Assembly (NCBI RefSeq): GCF_026210795.1
Contig: NC_089451.1
Coordinates: 1,410,001 to 1,474,000 of the forward strand
DNA length: 64,000 nucleotides
From: Rhizophagus irregularis
Taxonomy: Eukaryota; Glomeromycota; Glomeromycetes; Glomerales; Glomeraceae
Reading direction: 5' to 3'
In this document: positions 1 to 12,400 of the stretch, piece by piece
Layout of the letters: the number at the start of each line of letters is the position of its first letter
How positions within the stretch are numbered: position 1 is the first letter of the stretch
Position numbers and translations under genes: made by a program
Notes under the pieces: model-generated
Databases searched by the model: none
What the model saw: the letters and a program-made list of their open reading frames with translations, nothing else
Told to the model about the DNA's origin: nothing

Positions 1-2362
1 TCTATCAAATTTTAATGGACCATCCTTCCATACCGCTGCAGCAAACCCATTTTCTCTTTCTCTAATATCACTAAACTGATTGTATGATATCCATTCAAAT
101 ACTATATCTAATGGACTATCAATTTGTGATCGCTTTTCTTGAATAAAACAATCAATTTGCTTATCTCCACTGGTCCAACTTGCAAAATTACATTCCAAAA
201 AATCAATTTGACATGATTTACACCATTTATTTATTTCATCTGGATAATTCTCCCCGCAATCCTTACAAAATTTTTCAAGATATTTTTCATGAAAAACTAA
301 AATATAATCTTTTGTATCTGGATTTTGAGACACACCATAACTGGTAATATCTTTTGATTTAATCTATGATATAATATATATTTCATTTATTAGTATATAG
401 TATAAAAGGAAATGTTTATATAACTTAAATTCATAAATAACTTCATACCATACTTAAAAACTCATCAGATATATATTGCAAATTATACAAATATCTTAAA
501 GCAACTGATCTTTGTTGGCCTATTAAGAAGTCATATATTAATGGCTTATTTTTCCATATTGCTGTGGCGCCAATATTTCCTATTTCTTTGATATCACTAA
601 ACTGTTCATATGGTATCCATTTGAATTGCTCTTTTTGAAGAAAATCAATAAAAGCTTCAATTTGTTTAATTTTAGTCCAGTCTATAAAATTACTTTTCAA
701 GTAATCAATTTGACATGGTCTACACCATTTATATTTCATATTTGTATATTTTTCATCACATTTTAAACAATATTTTTCAAAATATCCTTTATAAGAAACC
801 AAAATATAATCCTTTGTATCTGGATTTTGAGACATTCCATAACTGACAATATCTTTTGATTTAACCTATAACAATTCAATATATATTATATTAATAAAAA
901 TGGTTTAAATTAAAGATTATAAATGGACTTCATACCTTATCTAAAACTTCAAGGATATCTAATATATCAGATAAACTAACATTTTCATTTTCCAATTTTC
1001 TTTCATATTTATTTAAATTTGAATTATAATATAATGGACCATTCTTCCATATTGCTATAGTACCAATATTTTCTATTTCTTGAATGCCAGTAAGCTGATT
1101 GTATGGTATCCATTCAAATACCATTTCTGATGGATTATAAATTTGTAATTGCTTTTCTTGAATAAAATTATCGATTTGTTTATTACCACTGGTCCAGTTT
1201 ATAAAATTATTTTTCAAAAAATCAATTTGACATGGTTTACACCATTTATATTTTATATTTATATATTCTTCATCACATTTTAAACAATATATTTCAAAAT
1301 ATTCTTTATGGGAAACCAGGATATAATCCTTTGTATATGGATTTTGAGACATTCCATAACTGGCAATATCTTTTGATTTAACCTATAATAATATAATATA
1401 TATATATATATTAATAAAATATTTTAAATTCAAGATTATAAATGGACTTCATACCTTATCTAAAAATTCATCAAGGATATCTAATATATTGGATAAATAT
1501 TTTAAACTAACATTTTCATTTATCAATTTTCTTTCATATTTATTTAAATATGGTTTATAATATAATGGACCATTTTTCCATATTGCTATAGCACCAATAT
1601 TTCCTATCTCTTGAATGCTAGTAAACTGATTGTATGGTATCCATTCAAATATTATATTCTATTGGTTTTCAATTTGCAGTTGTTTTTTTTGAATAAAATC
1701 ATCAATTTGCTTATTTCCACTAGTACTAGTCCAATTTGTAAAATTATTTTTCAAAAAACTAATTTGACATGGCTTACACCACTCATATATTACATCTGAG
1801 TAATTCTCACCACAGTTCTTACAACATGTTTCAAGATATTTTTCATGAAAAACTAAAATATAATCTTTTGTATCTGGATTTTGAGACATTCCATAACAAT
1901 AATTATAATTATCATTACCATCATAATATAATGAATTTGTAATAAACTCATCCTCTGTTGTTAAATATGATTTTACCTAAACATATAAACACAAAATATA
2001 TTTAGTAAGTAAAATTTAAAAAAAAAGTCATAAATACCACATACCTTGTTTAAAAATTCATAAGAAATATTTTGAGAGTTATTAGAGTTATTAAAAATTT
2101 TTAAAACAACTTTTTTATTTAAATCTCTTATATACATTCCAAAATCTTCATAAAACTCTAATGAGCTATCTTTCCATATTGCCGTAACAAAACCTTGTAC
2201 GTCCGTTTCTTCAATATCAATAAATTGATTGTATGATATCCATTCAAACTTAACCATCCGCCTATCATTCTCTCTTTGAATAAAATCATCAATTTTTTTA
2301 TTTCCACTGGTAAACCGATTTTTGAAATTATTTCCTTTAAAATTATTTTTTATTATTTCCAT
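1..2362 (-). CDS. Tandem-exon kinase N-lobe repeat gene (partial; runs off left edge; one internal stop)
   Basis: Exons read on the minus strand: 2362-2045, 1976-1455, 1382-936, 865-449 and 363-<1. All junctions are phase 0, with AAG|GTATG-type donors and TATAG or TTTAG acceptors. Exon 1 has the N-terminal region usual for Rhizophagus-type kinases: TSGNKKIDDFIQ, then FEWISYNQF, a reduced Gly-loop, AIWKD, then VVLK with a possible VAIK lysine. Each later exon begins with VKS...YGMSQNPDTKDYILV (kinase beta4/hinge) but does not continue into a C-lobe. It restarts with a CxxC...WCxxC ribbon, NWTSGN, EWIPYNQ and AIWKNGPL. The product is therefore a chain of N-lobe modules with no HRD or DFG visible. 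The glycine loop is eroded in every copy, and the lysine is R or absent in some. Exon 2 carries an in-frame TAG at 1659-1661 in an otherwise open frame, so the gene may be decaying or may give a product of about 211 aa. Exon 5 has GTG where the others have ATG and stays open to the window edge. Confidence 0.72.
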
Positions 2363-3265
2363 TACTACCTGTTTTCTTCATTGAATATAAAATTTTGAAC
2401 AGAAATCAGTATTTGATAACGAAAAAATAATAAAAAATAAAATTGGTTACAGAAGAATAAAAATGAAAGTTGACGTGTGACAATATGCAAATTTGCAAAT
2501 TTTTTTTTTTTGTTAGTAACACGTTTTTCTTAACAAATGACATTCATAAACGGTAAGTCTACAATGAATATAAGATATAGTGTTACGTCGATAGATAATC
2601 AATGCGAAATTGATGGATATGATAAATGGTTAAAAAAATATAACCAATCAGATTGCAACTTCGAATAAAAACTGTGCCATTTATTATTAACGTAAGCACT
2701 ACAATGTGTCACTTTAAACTATATTCTACCGACTACCGGTAAGTTTGTTTTATCAATTTTAAATCGTCAACATCATGTGACAATAACTTTATTTGGTTCG
2801 TCAAACTGTCAATTACTATCGCGTGACTTTTGCTGTTAACTGGTGGCGAAGTAGTATGTGACAAATAATTGTGGCAAATAAGATTTCACACGCCAAAAAA
2901 ATACGAGTACTTAGTAAAAATGGGAAAGCGGGTGGGTGACAATTATTTTAATATTTTTCATATGATCCGTATAATAAATAAAAGTCACATGTTAAAATCA
3001 GTATTGGCCACTTTATAATGGAACTAGGACTGTTTTAACATTGATTACTTTAAAATTTTAAGACATGTATGTGTGTCGTACGTATGTACTTTTTAAACAT
3101 TATTATATACCAATACTAACTCCTAATACTCATTCTGTTCAAAGCTTATGTTTCAAATATGATAATTTTTTCTTTACTTTTGATTCTCCTTATAAGACTC
3201 TCCCTTCATTGGCCAAAATTAATAATACTGCTGCTGAAAAATTCCTATATTCACAATCTATAATT
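2363..3265. other. Spacer upstream of the N-lobe gene
   Basis: This stretch is AT-rich and has no supported reading frame. It presumably holds the promoter of the minus-strand gene that starts at 2362. I see no recognisable regulatory motif. Confidence 0.5.
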
Positions 3266-4056
3266 GGTTACGGAACGATTTCCCGACGTAACCTTTCCCA
3301 TTTAACCTTTCCCATGTAACCTTTCCCATGTAACCTTTCCCGACGTAACCGTTTTCCCGACAACAATTTCCCGACAAGACAAATCCTGAATGAACATTTT
3401 CCCGAAAGAACTTTTCCCGACATGATATTGCCTCGACATGACAATTTCCCAAAATCAAAATTACGAAAAATGATTTACAAAAATACTTTATTTTACTGCG
3501 AAAAAAATAAAAATAAAAATAAATTTTTTTTATATAATAAATAAATTAATGATCTTATAAAAAAAACTTTTCTATAGAATATTACGGCTAAAAAATTTCA
3601 TGAAATTTATCATAAATTATTTACAGTTTAGGAATATCGTCAAATTTATTTAATTTGAAAAATTAACGTTAACGAAATATTTAAAAAGTATTAGATATTA
3701 ATGACAAAAAAAATATGAAATGGTCAACAATTATTTTCTAAATTGATTATTTTGCTCAGTTTATTATTTTGTATGTCTATTTGTAAAACATTGTTTGTGT
3801 AGTCTCGCAAAAGAATATTTTAATAAATATTTGCGATTTATCAGTTATAATGTATTATTATTTTATTGTTATTTATTGTATACTCAATCCTTTTTAATAA
3901 TTTGGTTTCAGGAAAATTTCATGTCGAGATAATGTCATGGTCAGGAAAAAATGCTTTTCGAGGAAATGTCCACTCAGGAATTTGTCTTTTCGGGAAATTG
4001 TTGTCGGTGAAAAGGTTATGCCGAGAAAATGGATGTCGGGAATCGGTCCGACAACG
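3266..4056. mobile_element. Non-autonomous inverted-repeat DNA element (~791 bp)
   Basis: The left arm (about 3266-3460) is built of TTTCCCGACATGACA-like and TAACCTTTCCC units. The right arm (about 3905-4056) is its inverted, diverged copy: both contain GACAACAATTTCCCGA and a following GACAAATCCTGA block when read inward. The element is flanked by an identical 8-bp sequence, CTATAATT, at 3258-3265 and 4057-4064, which looks like a target-site duplication. The ~500 bp interior has no coding capacity. Long arms with an 8-9 bp duplication suggest a MULE-, hAT- or P-like MITE, but the superfamily is not certain. The short frames at 3065-3458 and 3866-4144 overlap it and are not genes. Confidence 0.7.
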
Positions 4057-6000
4057 CTATAATTTTTTTATAGATAAATTGGATAAATTACAATTGATTA
4101 TTGCTATTATTGCTACAAAGTCAATTAATAATGATCTAATATGAAATAAATTCTTTGTCCAATTCGTTAATAAAGAAATATTAAAGAAAATAGTATCAAA
4201 GTCATACGATAAAAAAGAAGATTTGATTTACAATATATATTTCCTTAGTTTTGATTGATTGGTACATTTGGATGATGACCTCGTCCTAATAGTAACGCTA
4301 ATGACGCTAATTGTGACGATTAAATCACGTGAATTTTAAATGATTGGCCCATGTAGGTCATAATTTACAGAAGGAAATTTTAGTGGATCATTTCCTTTAA
4401 TTTGATTTACAATAATTTTATTTTTTTGGAATAAACCCAAACGAAGAACCAGATTTTCAAAATTCCAAAATTCTTTTTTATGTTTCATCTTCGTTGAAAA
4501 TTATGATTTACTAATAGTTTATAAGGATCTTCATAAAGAAAAGGTTCCCTTGTTATCCAAAAATAATGAAATCAAATAGAGAAGCCGTGTTACCATGTGC
4601 ATAGGTTTTTAAGGTGAAGATCAATAAACACAGTAAACACAGTAAAAGGTTGATGAAAAAAATTTAAAGATTTACTAAAGTTTTTTTAAAGACTCAATAA
4701 TATTTAAATAAATATTTAATATAAATAAAACAGCCCATATCAAAAAAAAAAACAGATAACGTAACAAGATAAAATAACATGACATAAATAAATAAATAAA
4801 TAAATATTTTAAATATTTAAATATTAAAAATTAAAACAAACAAGTTAAACAAGTTAACTTTGCAAAGATGAGATTACGGAATTTAACGGAATTTTAATGG
4901 AAATAAAAATTTCTAAATTTTAAATTTTTTTTTCTTGTTACATTGTTGTTACTACTTACTACGTATGGGTCGTATGACTTAAAAAAGAAAAAAAGTTTCT
5001 TTCTTTCTTTTTTAATAATAAAGTTTATAGTAAATAATGACAATGAAATCAGAAAACTTTTTTTTTTATTGTTGTTTCTTAAAGAAAAAAATATTATATT
5101 ACATTACATTATTTATCGGAAAATATATTTCATGCATTAAGCATTATTAATGAATATAATGATTATCATGTTATTTGTAACATCCTGATGATGATAAATA
5201 AATTCGTCAAATGTTTTTCTTTTTCATCCTGAAACTTTTGATGATAGACATTAAACATTAAACATTATGAACATTATGACATTTTTGATATATGAACAAA
5301 GAAAAGATTTCATTTTAAATAAAGAAGAAAAAATTTATTTGTTTGATAAAGAAAAAAAAAAAAACTTTCTTATAAACAATAAACAGAAAACAAAAAAAAG
5401 AAAAATTACTGAGTTAAAAAATTTCAGTATATATATATAATCTTCATATGATCTACCCATATGGTAAATAATTTCATCCAATCATTGAAAGGTACCGTGT
5501 AAGTATAAAGGATTTCTTTGTTTTTTTTATTCAAAATGTCATTTTTTAAATGAATTTGTCATTTTTTATTTCAAATATTGATTAGTATTAAAAGGTTAGT
5601 ATTAAAAACAAGGTTAGTATTAAAAACAATGAAAATAATGTCATTTTATAATAATCTAAGACTAGAATTATGCTTCTTTTGATTTATCGGTAATTGATTA
5701 AATTGATTTTTAAAATTGATTAATAAATTTAATAAATTAGTTGATATCACATCATACAACGACTACAACGTAGACCAACATCATTACAACATAGATACTA
5801 CGTAGAATAACGTAGTAAAAATATGACAAATATACCAAGAGTAACGTAAGTTTTATTTGCAATGTCGGATTTTTACGCGTTAATAAATGTATATATATAA
5901 TATTAATATATATAATATTAATATATATATATATATATATATATAAGCGAATAAAAAAATTTATTTATTAATACAAAAAATATTATTATCTAATACATTT

Positions 6001-6410
6001 CAAGATTACGGTGAAAAAATTTATTTTTAAGATGAAAACATTTTTTTACGACGAAAAATCTTTTTTTAAGACACAATAATTTATTTTTTAAGACGAAAAT
6101 TTTAATTACGCAAAAATAAGGCGAAAAAAAAATTAATTTTTAAGACGCAATAATTTATTTTTTTAAGACGAAAAAATTTAATTTTTAAGACGCAATATAA
6201 AAACGAAAAAAAAGTTAATTTTTTAAGACGCAATATAAAAACGAAAAAAAGTTCATTTTTAAGACGCAATATAAAACGAAAAAATTTAATTTTTTAAGAC
6301 GCAATATAAAACGAACGAAAAAATCAACTTTTTAAGACGCAATAATTTATGAAAAAATTAATGCAATATGAAACGATAAAAAATTACTTTTTTAAGACAC
6401 AATACAAAAA
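6001..6410. repeat. Minisatellite with AAGACGCAATA core
   Basis: About ten imperfect tandem units of roughly 35-48 bp share the core TTTTTAAGACGCAATA followed by an ACGAAAAAA stretch. Variation is mainly in A/T run length. It is non-coding. Confidence 0.7.
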
Positions 6411-6554
6411 GTTGTTAAAAAATTAATAAAAACATTATCTTTTTTATTAAATAACCGAAATTGAATGAATTGAATTGAACTTGTAAAAAAAAAAAAAAAA
6501 TTTCACAAATTATAAAGAGATCAAAGTACATATCTGATATTAATTAATTATTAT

Positions 6555-6660
6555 TAAAAAAAAAGAACATTCATAAATTGAAAAGAACGTTCATTATATT
6601 GAAAAGAACGTTCATAAAAATTGAAAAAGAACATTCATAAAATTGAAAAGAACATATTTT
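6555..6660. repeat. Short tandem repeat, AAAAGAACRTTCATAAA unit
   Basis: Five imperfect copies of a ~21-24 bp unit with core AAAAGAACATTCATAAATTG lie head to tail. The GAACGTTC inside the unit is itself palindromic. Confidence 0.65.
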
Positions 6661-7031
6661 TTAGATTACTATGTTATCAAAAAAAATAAAAAAGTTAAAG
6701 AAACTTTCATAAAAAAGAAACTAAATTGAACGTTAATGTAAAATAAAATAAAGAAATTGTAAATATCTTTTTTGCCAAGTGCCACCTCAGCTTGTTTTTA
6801 AAAAAAAATATTGAAAAATAAAAAAATGGAATAAAAAAAAATAAAATTGATAATAATAAAATTGAAATTGATAAAATAAGAATAAGGTAAAAGAAAAAGT
6901 TTGAGTAAGTTAAAATATATATATATATAATAGATAATAAAAAAAAAAAAAATACATGCAAAAAGAAAACATAAAAGATTCTTTTTTTGTTTTTTTGTTA
7001 AATTTTTTTTTGTCGTTTTTTTTTGATATGA

Positions 7032-7067
7032 TCGTGTTGTGTGTGTGTGTGTGTGTTGTTGTTGTTG
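7032..7067. repeat. Compound (GT)n(GTT)n microsatellite
   Basis: An uninterrupted run of GT dinucleotides passes into GTT trinucleotides. It is simple sequence only. Confidence 0.8.
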
Positions 7068-7840
7068 TGAATGCAATAATAAAAAAAAATTGAAAAATAA
7101 TAAAAAATTTGTGAAAGAATCAAAATTATTTTTTTTTTTTTTTAGCCTAAGAGCGGGAAATTAAAAATATAAAAAAAAATATATATATAGGAAAAGAAAA
7201 AAAAAAATCTACAAAAAAAAATATATAAACAAAAATTCTAATTTTTTTTTTCCTCCTTTAAAAAAAAATTTTATTTCCCACTTTTTTGCTCTTTTCTTCT
7301 ATATTATTATTTTTTTTAAAAAAAATTTTTAATCCCCCGCTCCACGAGAAATTTATTTGATTTGATTCTTTCACGTCTATATTCAAAAAGTTTTTTTTTT
7401 TAGAAAATGCTTAAAATAGTATATAAAAAAAAAAAAAGTATGTGTATGTAAATATTTATAAAAATTTATGATATAAAAATAGAATAATAAAAAAAAAACA
7501 CAACTGAATCGATATTTTACATAAAAAATGATTGGTTGAAAAGTAAATACAAAGAAAGAAAAAAAATGGTAAGAATTACAAGAATAAAAAAAAAATTTGT
7601 AAATGGAGAAATTATATATACGCAAGAAAATATAAAAGTGAATGATATAAAATGATGCATATTTGTCCATTGTAGAATAAATTAAAATTCTTCTTTTTCG
7701 CATACTTAATTCCGTTAATTAATGATGTATTACATTAAAAGGAAAAATTGATTGTCTGATTAAAGAGCTCTTTGTTTAAATATAAATTATGCATTTGATT
7801 GGTCATGAAAAGAAAAATTTTTTTAGTTATATTTACTATA

Positions 7841-9401
7841 CTATACGACATTGCGTTCGCTATTGGAATTTCGACCATCGTTATTTTGAACTTCCAAATT
7901 ATCCCAATCAGGAAAACCATCATCTTTTAATGATAAATTAATTCCTTCAAATTTACTTTGAAGTGTTTCCATATCATAAGAATCACTTGTTCGATGATTC
8001 TGTTGATTTTGTTTTATTACGGCAGAACTCATAGTAACGGGAAAAGTTGGAGTAACAGGACTTAAAGCGCTCTTTCTTGTATCAGCTGAAGAAGAATTTG
8101 TACTTGAATTCACATCATCAGAAGCCGGAACTTGACCAGTAAAATGTTGATAAACACGTTTCGCCAAAATATATTGAGTTACGGCTATTAAGGGTTGAGC
8201 ACCTCCAATATGCCACATAGTTGATAAAAAAATATTTACACCGTTAATTGAACTTAATATAGTATCATGAAAAATTCCAAAAATTCCCCACCAAGGAGCC
8301 GAAATCATTGGTAAAACTGCAATATATGTCATAGTATATTTAAGACGATCAAGAGCTGAACGAGTAGCATTACTGTGAGATTGATAATAACCTCCTGAAC
8401 GTCTTGAAAATTGTTTCATCGAATTTCTTAAAATCAACATAAAATGAATTCCATAATAAGCACCAATGAGAGCAAAAGATGAATCAAAAATTATATATGA
8501 TATATATTGAGCACCAGTCCATCTAGCAGCAGCAGCAGCATTACCATGATCTCTTGATAAACCTGATAATATAGCAAAAGGTAAAGCTGTTACTGTTGGA
8601 TATAAACACCATAGACCGAGGATAATATTTAAAGTGTTTGGTGTTGGAATATAAATTTCACGCGAAGTAAAATAACTTAGAGAATCTTTTTTTGTTTCAA
8701 TTTTTAAAGTTGCTTTTCCACGCGTGTAATTTACCGGAATTGTATATATGATACCTAAAAAAAGATGATGGTATTATTAATGTTTGGGTAATATTAATGT
8801 TTGGGTATTATTAACTAAAGTCATTCCTTAATAATTTGAAGTTTAAATTTGTCACAAGTCAATCCTTTATATAAGTTTTAACTCGTCACTCTTTAATAGT
8901 TTAAGTTTCGATATGATATTTTTAAGCTTAAGAAAGTATGTAATCAAGTCGATCCTTTTTTAATAAATAAATAAAATAAATAAATTAAGGTTTTTTAAAC
9001 TTACCTACGAGATAAAGTATACCACCATAGCAAAGCATAGTCCAACCAATTTCTTGCATGAATTCCTTTTGCCAGAAACGAGTATATGCGTTTGTTAACA
9101 TTAATAGAGAATGTAAACCTCTAAGATAACAAGCGATAGTCCAAAAGAATAATAAATTATCTACAGGTAAAGGTCTAATCCCATGACCATGATCGACGAA
9201 TAAACCTTTCCACATATGTTTATAACGATAACCAAAAACAAATGTACCAGATATTGCAAGTATAAAATAACTTATAACTGAGACTGTTACTTGAGCTACC
9301 CATAATTCACTCATTACACAATTATATACTTCTATACGCCAGTCACAAAATGTTAATGCTGAAGGTACTTCTGTTGCATTTGCTATTGTATCGTTATTCA
9401 T
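7841..9401 (-). CDS. Orphan seven-transmembrane protein (two exons, 436 aa)
   Basis: Exon 1 is 9401-9005 and exon 2 is 8754-7841, joined in phase 1 through GTAG|GTAAGT and TTTTTTAG|GTATC. Together they make 1311 nt. Seven hydrophobic segments can be seen, among them VTVSVISYFILAISG, LLFFWTIACYLRG, WTMLCYGGILYLVG, LGLWCLYPTVTALPFAIL, YIIFDSSFALIGAYYG, MTYIAVLPMISAPWWGIFG and a last one around IFLSTMWHIGGAQPLIAV. The ~35-residue N-terminus has NDT and NAT glycosylation sequons and no signal peptide. The ~110-residue C-terminal tail is Ser/Thr/Asn-rich and hydrophilic. This topology (N-out, 7 TM, long polar tail) resembles a receptor-type membrane protein, but I do not recognise a family. A conserved-looking patch, DHGHGIRPLPVDNLLFFW, lies before TM2. 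The exon structure is well supported; the function is unknown. Confidence 0.8.
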
Positions 9402-12400
9402 GATTTCTATATTTTTTTTTCTTTCTTCTCGTAAAAAAAAAGGTAGGGTTTCTTTTCGATGGATGAGAGAGATGATTTTGGTTTGTTTTCTTTTTTCAGG
9501 TTGTGTTTTTTTTTTATATATTAGGAAATTATAGGAAAGTTTTTTTTTTTATGTCTATCTATTATATATATATATTAATAATTTAAGCTCAAAAGGACAT
9601 GTATTTTAAGAGAAAGTAAATTGATTTTTAAAATGGGCGTTGTATTTATATAATCAGTCCTGCTGAACCGTTTAAAAATATTAGTATTAATAAATTATAA
9701 TAATTCCATGGGAGGGGGTCAAATAGGTCAATAATCGAATTCGATTAAAAGATTCGAATAAAATAAAAAAAAAAAATGTAGGGTAAAGATTTAAATGATA
9801 TAAATATAAAAAAAAAAAGGAAGAAAAAAGAAAAAAAAGGAAATGAAAGGATAATACGGAAAATAAATGAAGCGGGAAATCATGGATATATATATATGCG
9901 TATCAAAAAAAAAATAATGAAAAAGAAAAAAATAATTAGACAAAAAAATTATATATATAATAACGAATGATTATAAAACAATTGATTATAATAAACATTA
10001 TACGTTACCTATTAGTCAACAACAGTATATAATAAATAATAATAATAAATAAATAAATAATAAATAATCGTTTAAAAGAAAAAAAGTAACAACAAAGGAA
10101 AACTTTTATATTAATAAAATATAATATAAAAAATTTTTCTTTTCAAAGCCAAAATATGAATATAATTGGTGTTAATTGTTATTTTTTTTCGAAATAAATA
10201 AAAATTGACAGGACAGGACTGAACTGGATGAAATGAAAGTAAAAAAAAAAAAAAAGACGCAAAATTTATTATTTTATATAAAAAAATTAATCAATTTATT
10301 TTTGTATATAAAGAAATATATATATATTTTTAATATAAAAAAAAATTTTTTTTTTATTAATTACCTTATGTAAAACAAATTATCATGTATATATATATAT
10401 ATCGTACAACTTTAGGGGAATATAACAAAGAGAATAAATTGTTTATGTAGTAAAAGAGTGGCAATGGTTTAATATGGATTACACACACTAAAAAAGACAA
10501 GAACAAAGGAAGCTAATTATCACGGGAGGGGGGTGATGGATTAATACGACTGGGCGGATTTTAGATAAAGAAATTAAAAGGTGATACCGAAATTCCGTAG
10601 AAAAATCGGTAGAAATTTGTTCCTGTTGAAAAGAAGAGGAAGAAAAATGATTTCTGGTGGGGAGTCTGAATATATATTAATTTTTTTTTTTATTATTATT
10701 AAAAAAGGGGAGACTATTTCTTGAAAAGTTTTGCGAATATTATCGAAAAAAAAAAAATGAAATAAAATAAAATAAATAATAAATAAATAAAAAAAATAAA
10801 AAAAAAAAATTAAAATAAAATAAATAAAAAAGAATTCAAAAAAAAAGACTTGTTTTACGTTTTTGGAAAACAAAGAAAAAAAAAAATAATGATGTTTTAA
10901 AATAAAATCCTTTACTTAGAAAGAATAAACATCAAATATTTGATCGAAAATATCGGATTGAATATCGGTTTTTAATTTTAGAACATTGAACAGACCATAT
11001 TAAGAATCAGTTTCCTCTATTAAAGCGAAAATTTTTTTATATAATAAAAAATTAAGCTTTTATTGTTTATACTCACAAAATGTACGATTTGATTTACCAT
11101 ATTAAGTGAACAGCAATTTTATGACAAGCTTAATTAGGAAGGTAGCACAAATTGAGATTTCGGTAATGTGGTAATGTTGTGTATTCATGTTTTGTTTTCA
11201 CACATGTTGAAAACTCGCTTGAAACTACTTTAAATTTTTCAATCGTACTAATCCCATACGCAATAAATTAATTAATATTTTTGATCATGTAAAAACTAAA
11301 AAGTAGTAATCAAAAAATCTAATTAAAATTTAACGATAAATTAACGATAAATTAACGATTAAATTTTAACGCAAGGCTTAGTCACGTAGTTTACACTGCA
11401 TCTTTTAAGAAAGTATGCTATGACAAATATGACAAGGTAGACGTTGTTAATAATTTTTTTAAATGTAACAATATATCTATTAATAAATTAGGTCTAGTTT
11501 ACATGTACTCTAATTTTTGTTTATATTTGGTCCAATTTCCTTGTGGGGAAAAGTTTTTACGAGTTAACATTGGCTATTTACAAAGAAGGTTGATTATTGT
11601 TAATCAGGGGATTTGGGTAATATTGCGTAAGTTGATAATCCACGAAACATATTTGTTATTTTATTTTTATTTTTTCTTTTTTTTTGCGGGGAAGTTATTA
11701 CAATGGTTGGAATATATTAATATGGAAAACAAGATTCACCAATTAGTGGGTAATTTAGTTTTTGGGTATATATTATAAAAGAAAAACCAGTAAAACCAGT
11801 GAAAAATAAAATAACGAAAAAAACATTAAAAATAATTCTTTTTTTTTCTTTTTAACAAATTAAAATAAAATATTCTATTATAGTAATTGGTTTAACATAT
11901 CTCCAAAGAATTTTGTCACGATTTCAAGTGAATATATAGTGTACGATTATTCATTGATGCAAATCATATTTTTGCATGATGAAAATAAAATTCATCAGCT
12001 GTTAAGAAATAAATTTCTATTCGTCAAAAAATCTTTGACCTATAATTAGAAATTCATATACCAATAAAAAAAAATATATATATCATTTCAAAAAAGAAAA
12101 AAAGAAGAAATATTAAAATATTAAAAAGTTAAACTAGTTTTCATCGAATATATTTATATGCGATATGAAAATCAATTAATTATAATCCACATATAGAATG
12201 CATCATACCCTATAACTACTATATGTATAATTTTGGCTATTTGGCATAAAACAGCAAAAATAAGCAAAATAGCATAAAATCATATAATGATATCCTAATA
12301 TGTTAATTTGGACAAAAGTACTACAAACATTTTTATGCGATTTTTGCTTTTATGGAATTTCAAATTACTTATTTTGTTAAAGAAAACATATAAATTACCA

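Larger units (their letters stand above)
4065..7840. other. Long AT-rich spacer with low-complexity DNA
   Basis: No gene is supported in this ~3.8 kb. It holds homopolymer A/T runs, TA dinucleotide tracts (about 5888-5945) and the minisatellites listed separately. All short reading frames are Phe/Ile/Lys-rich translations of A/T runs. The last part is the 3' flank of the 7-TM gene. Confidence 0.55.

Noticed and set aside
3065-3458. Opposite-strand 66- and 84-codon frames with repeated GKVTWER-like peptide
   Set aside because: They overlap the left arm of the inverted-repeat element and reflect its sub-repeats.
6707-7703. Several Phe/Ile-rich 80-106 codon minus-strand frames
   Set aside because: These are translations of poly-A/T and (GT)n tracts with no domain or codon signal.
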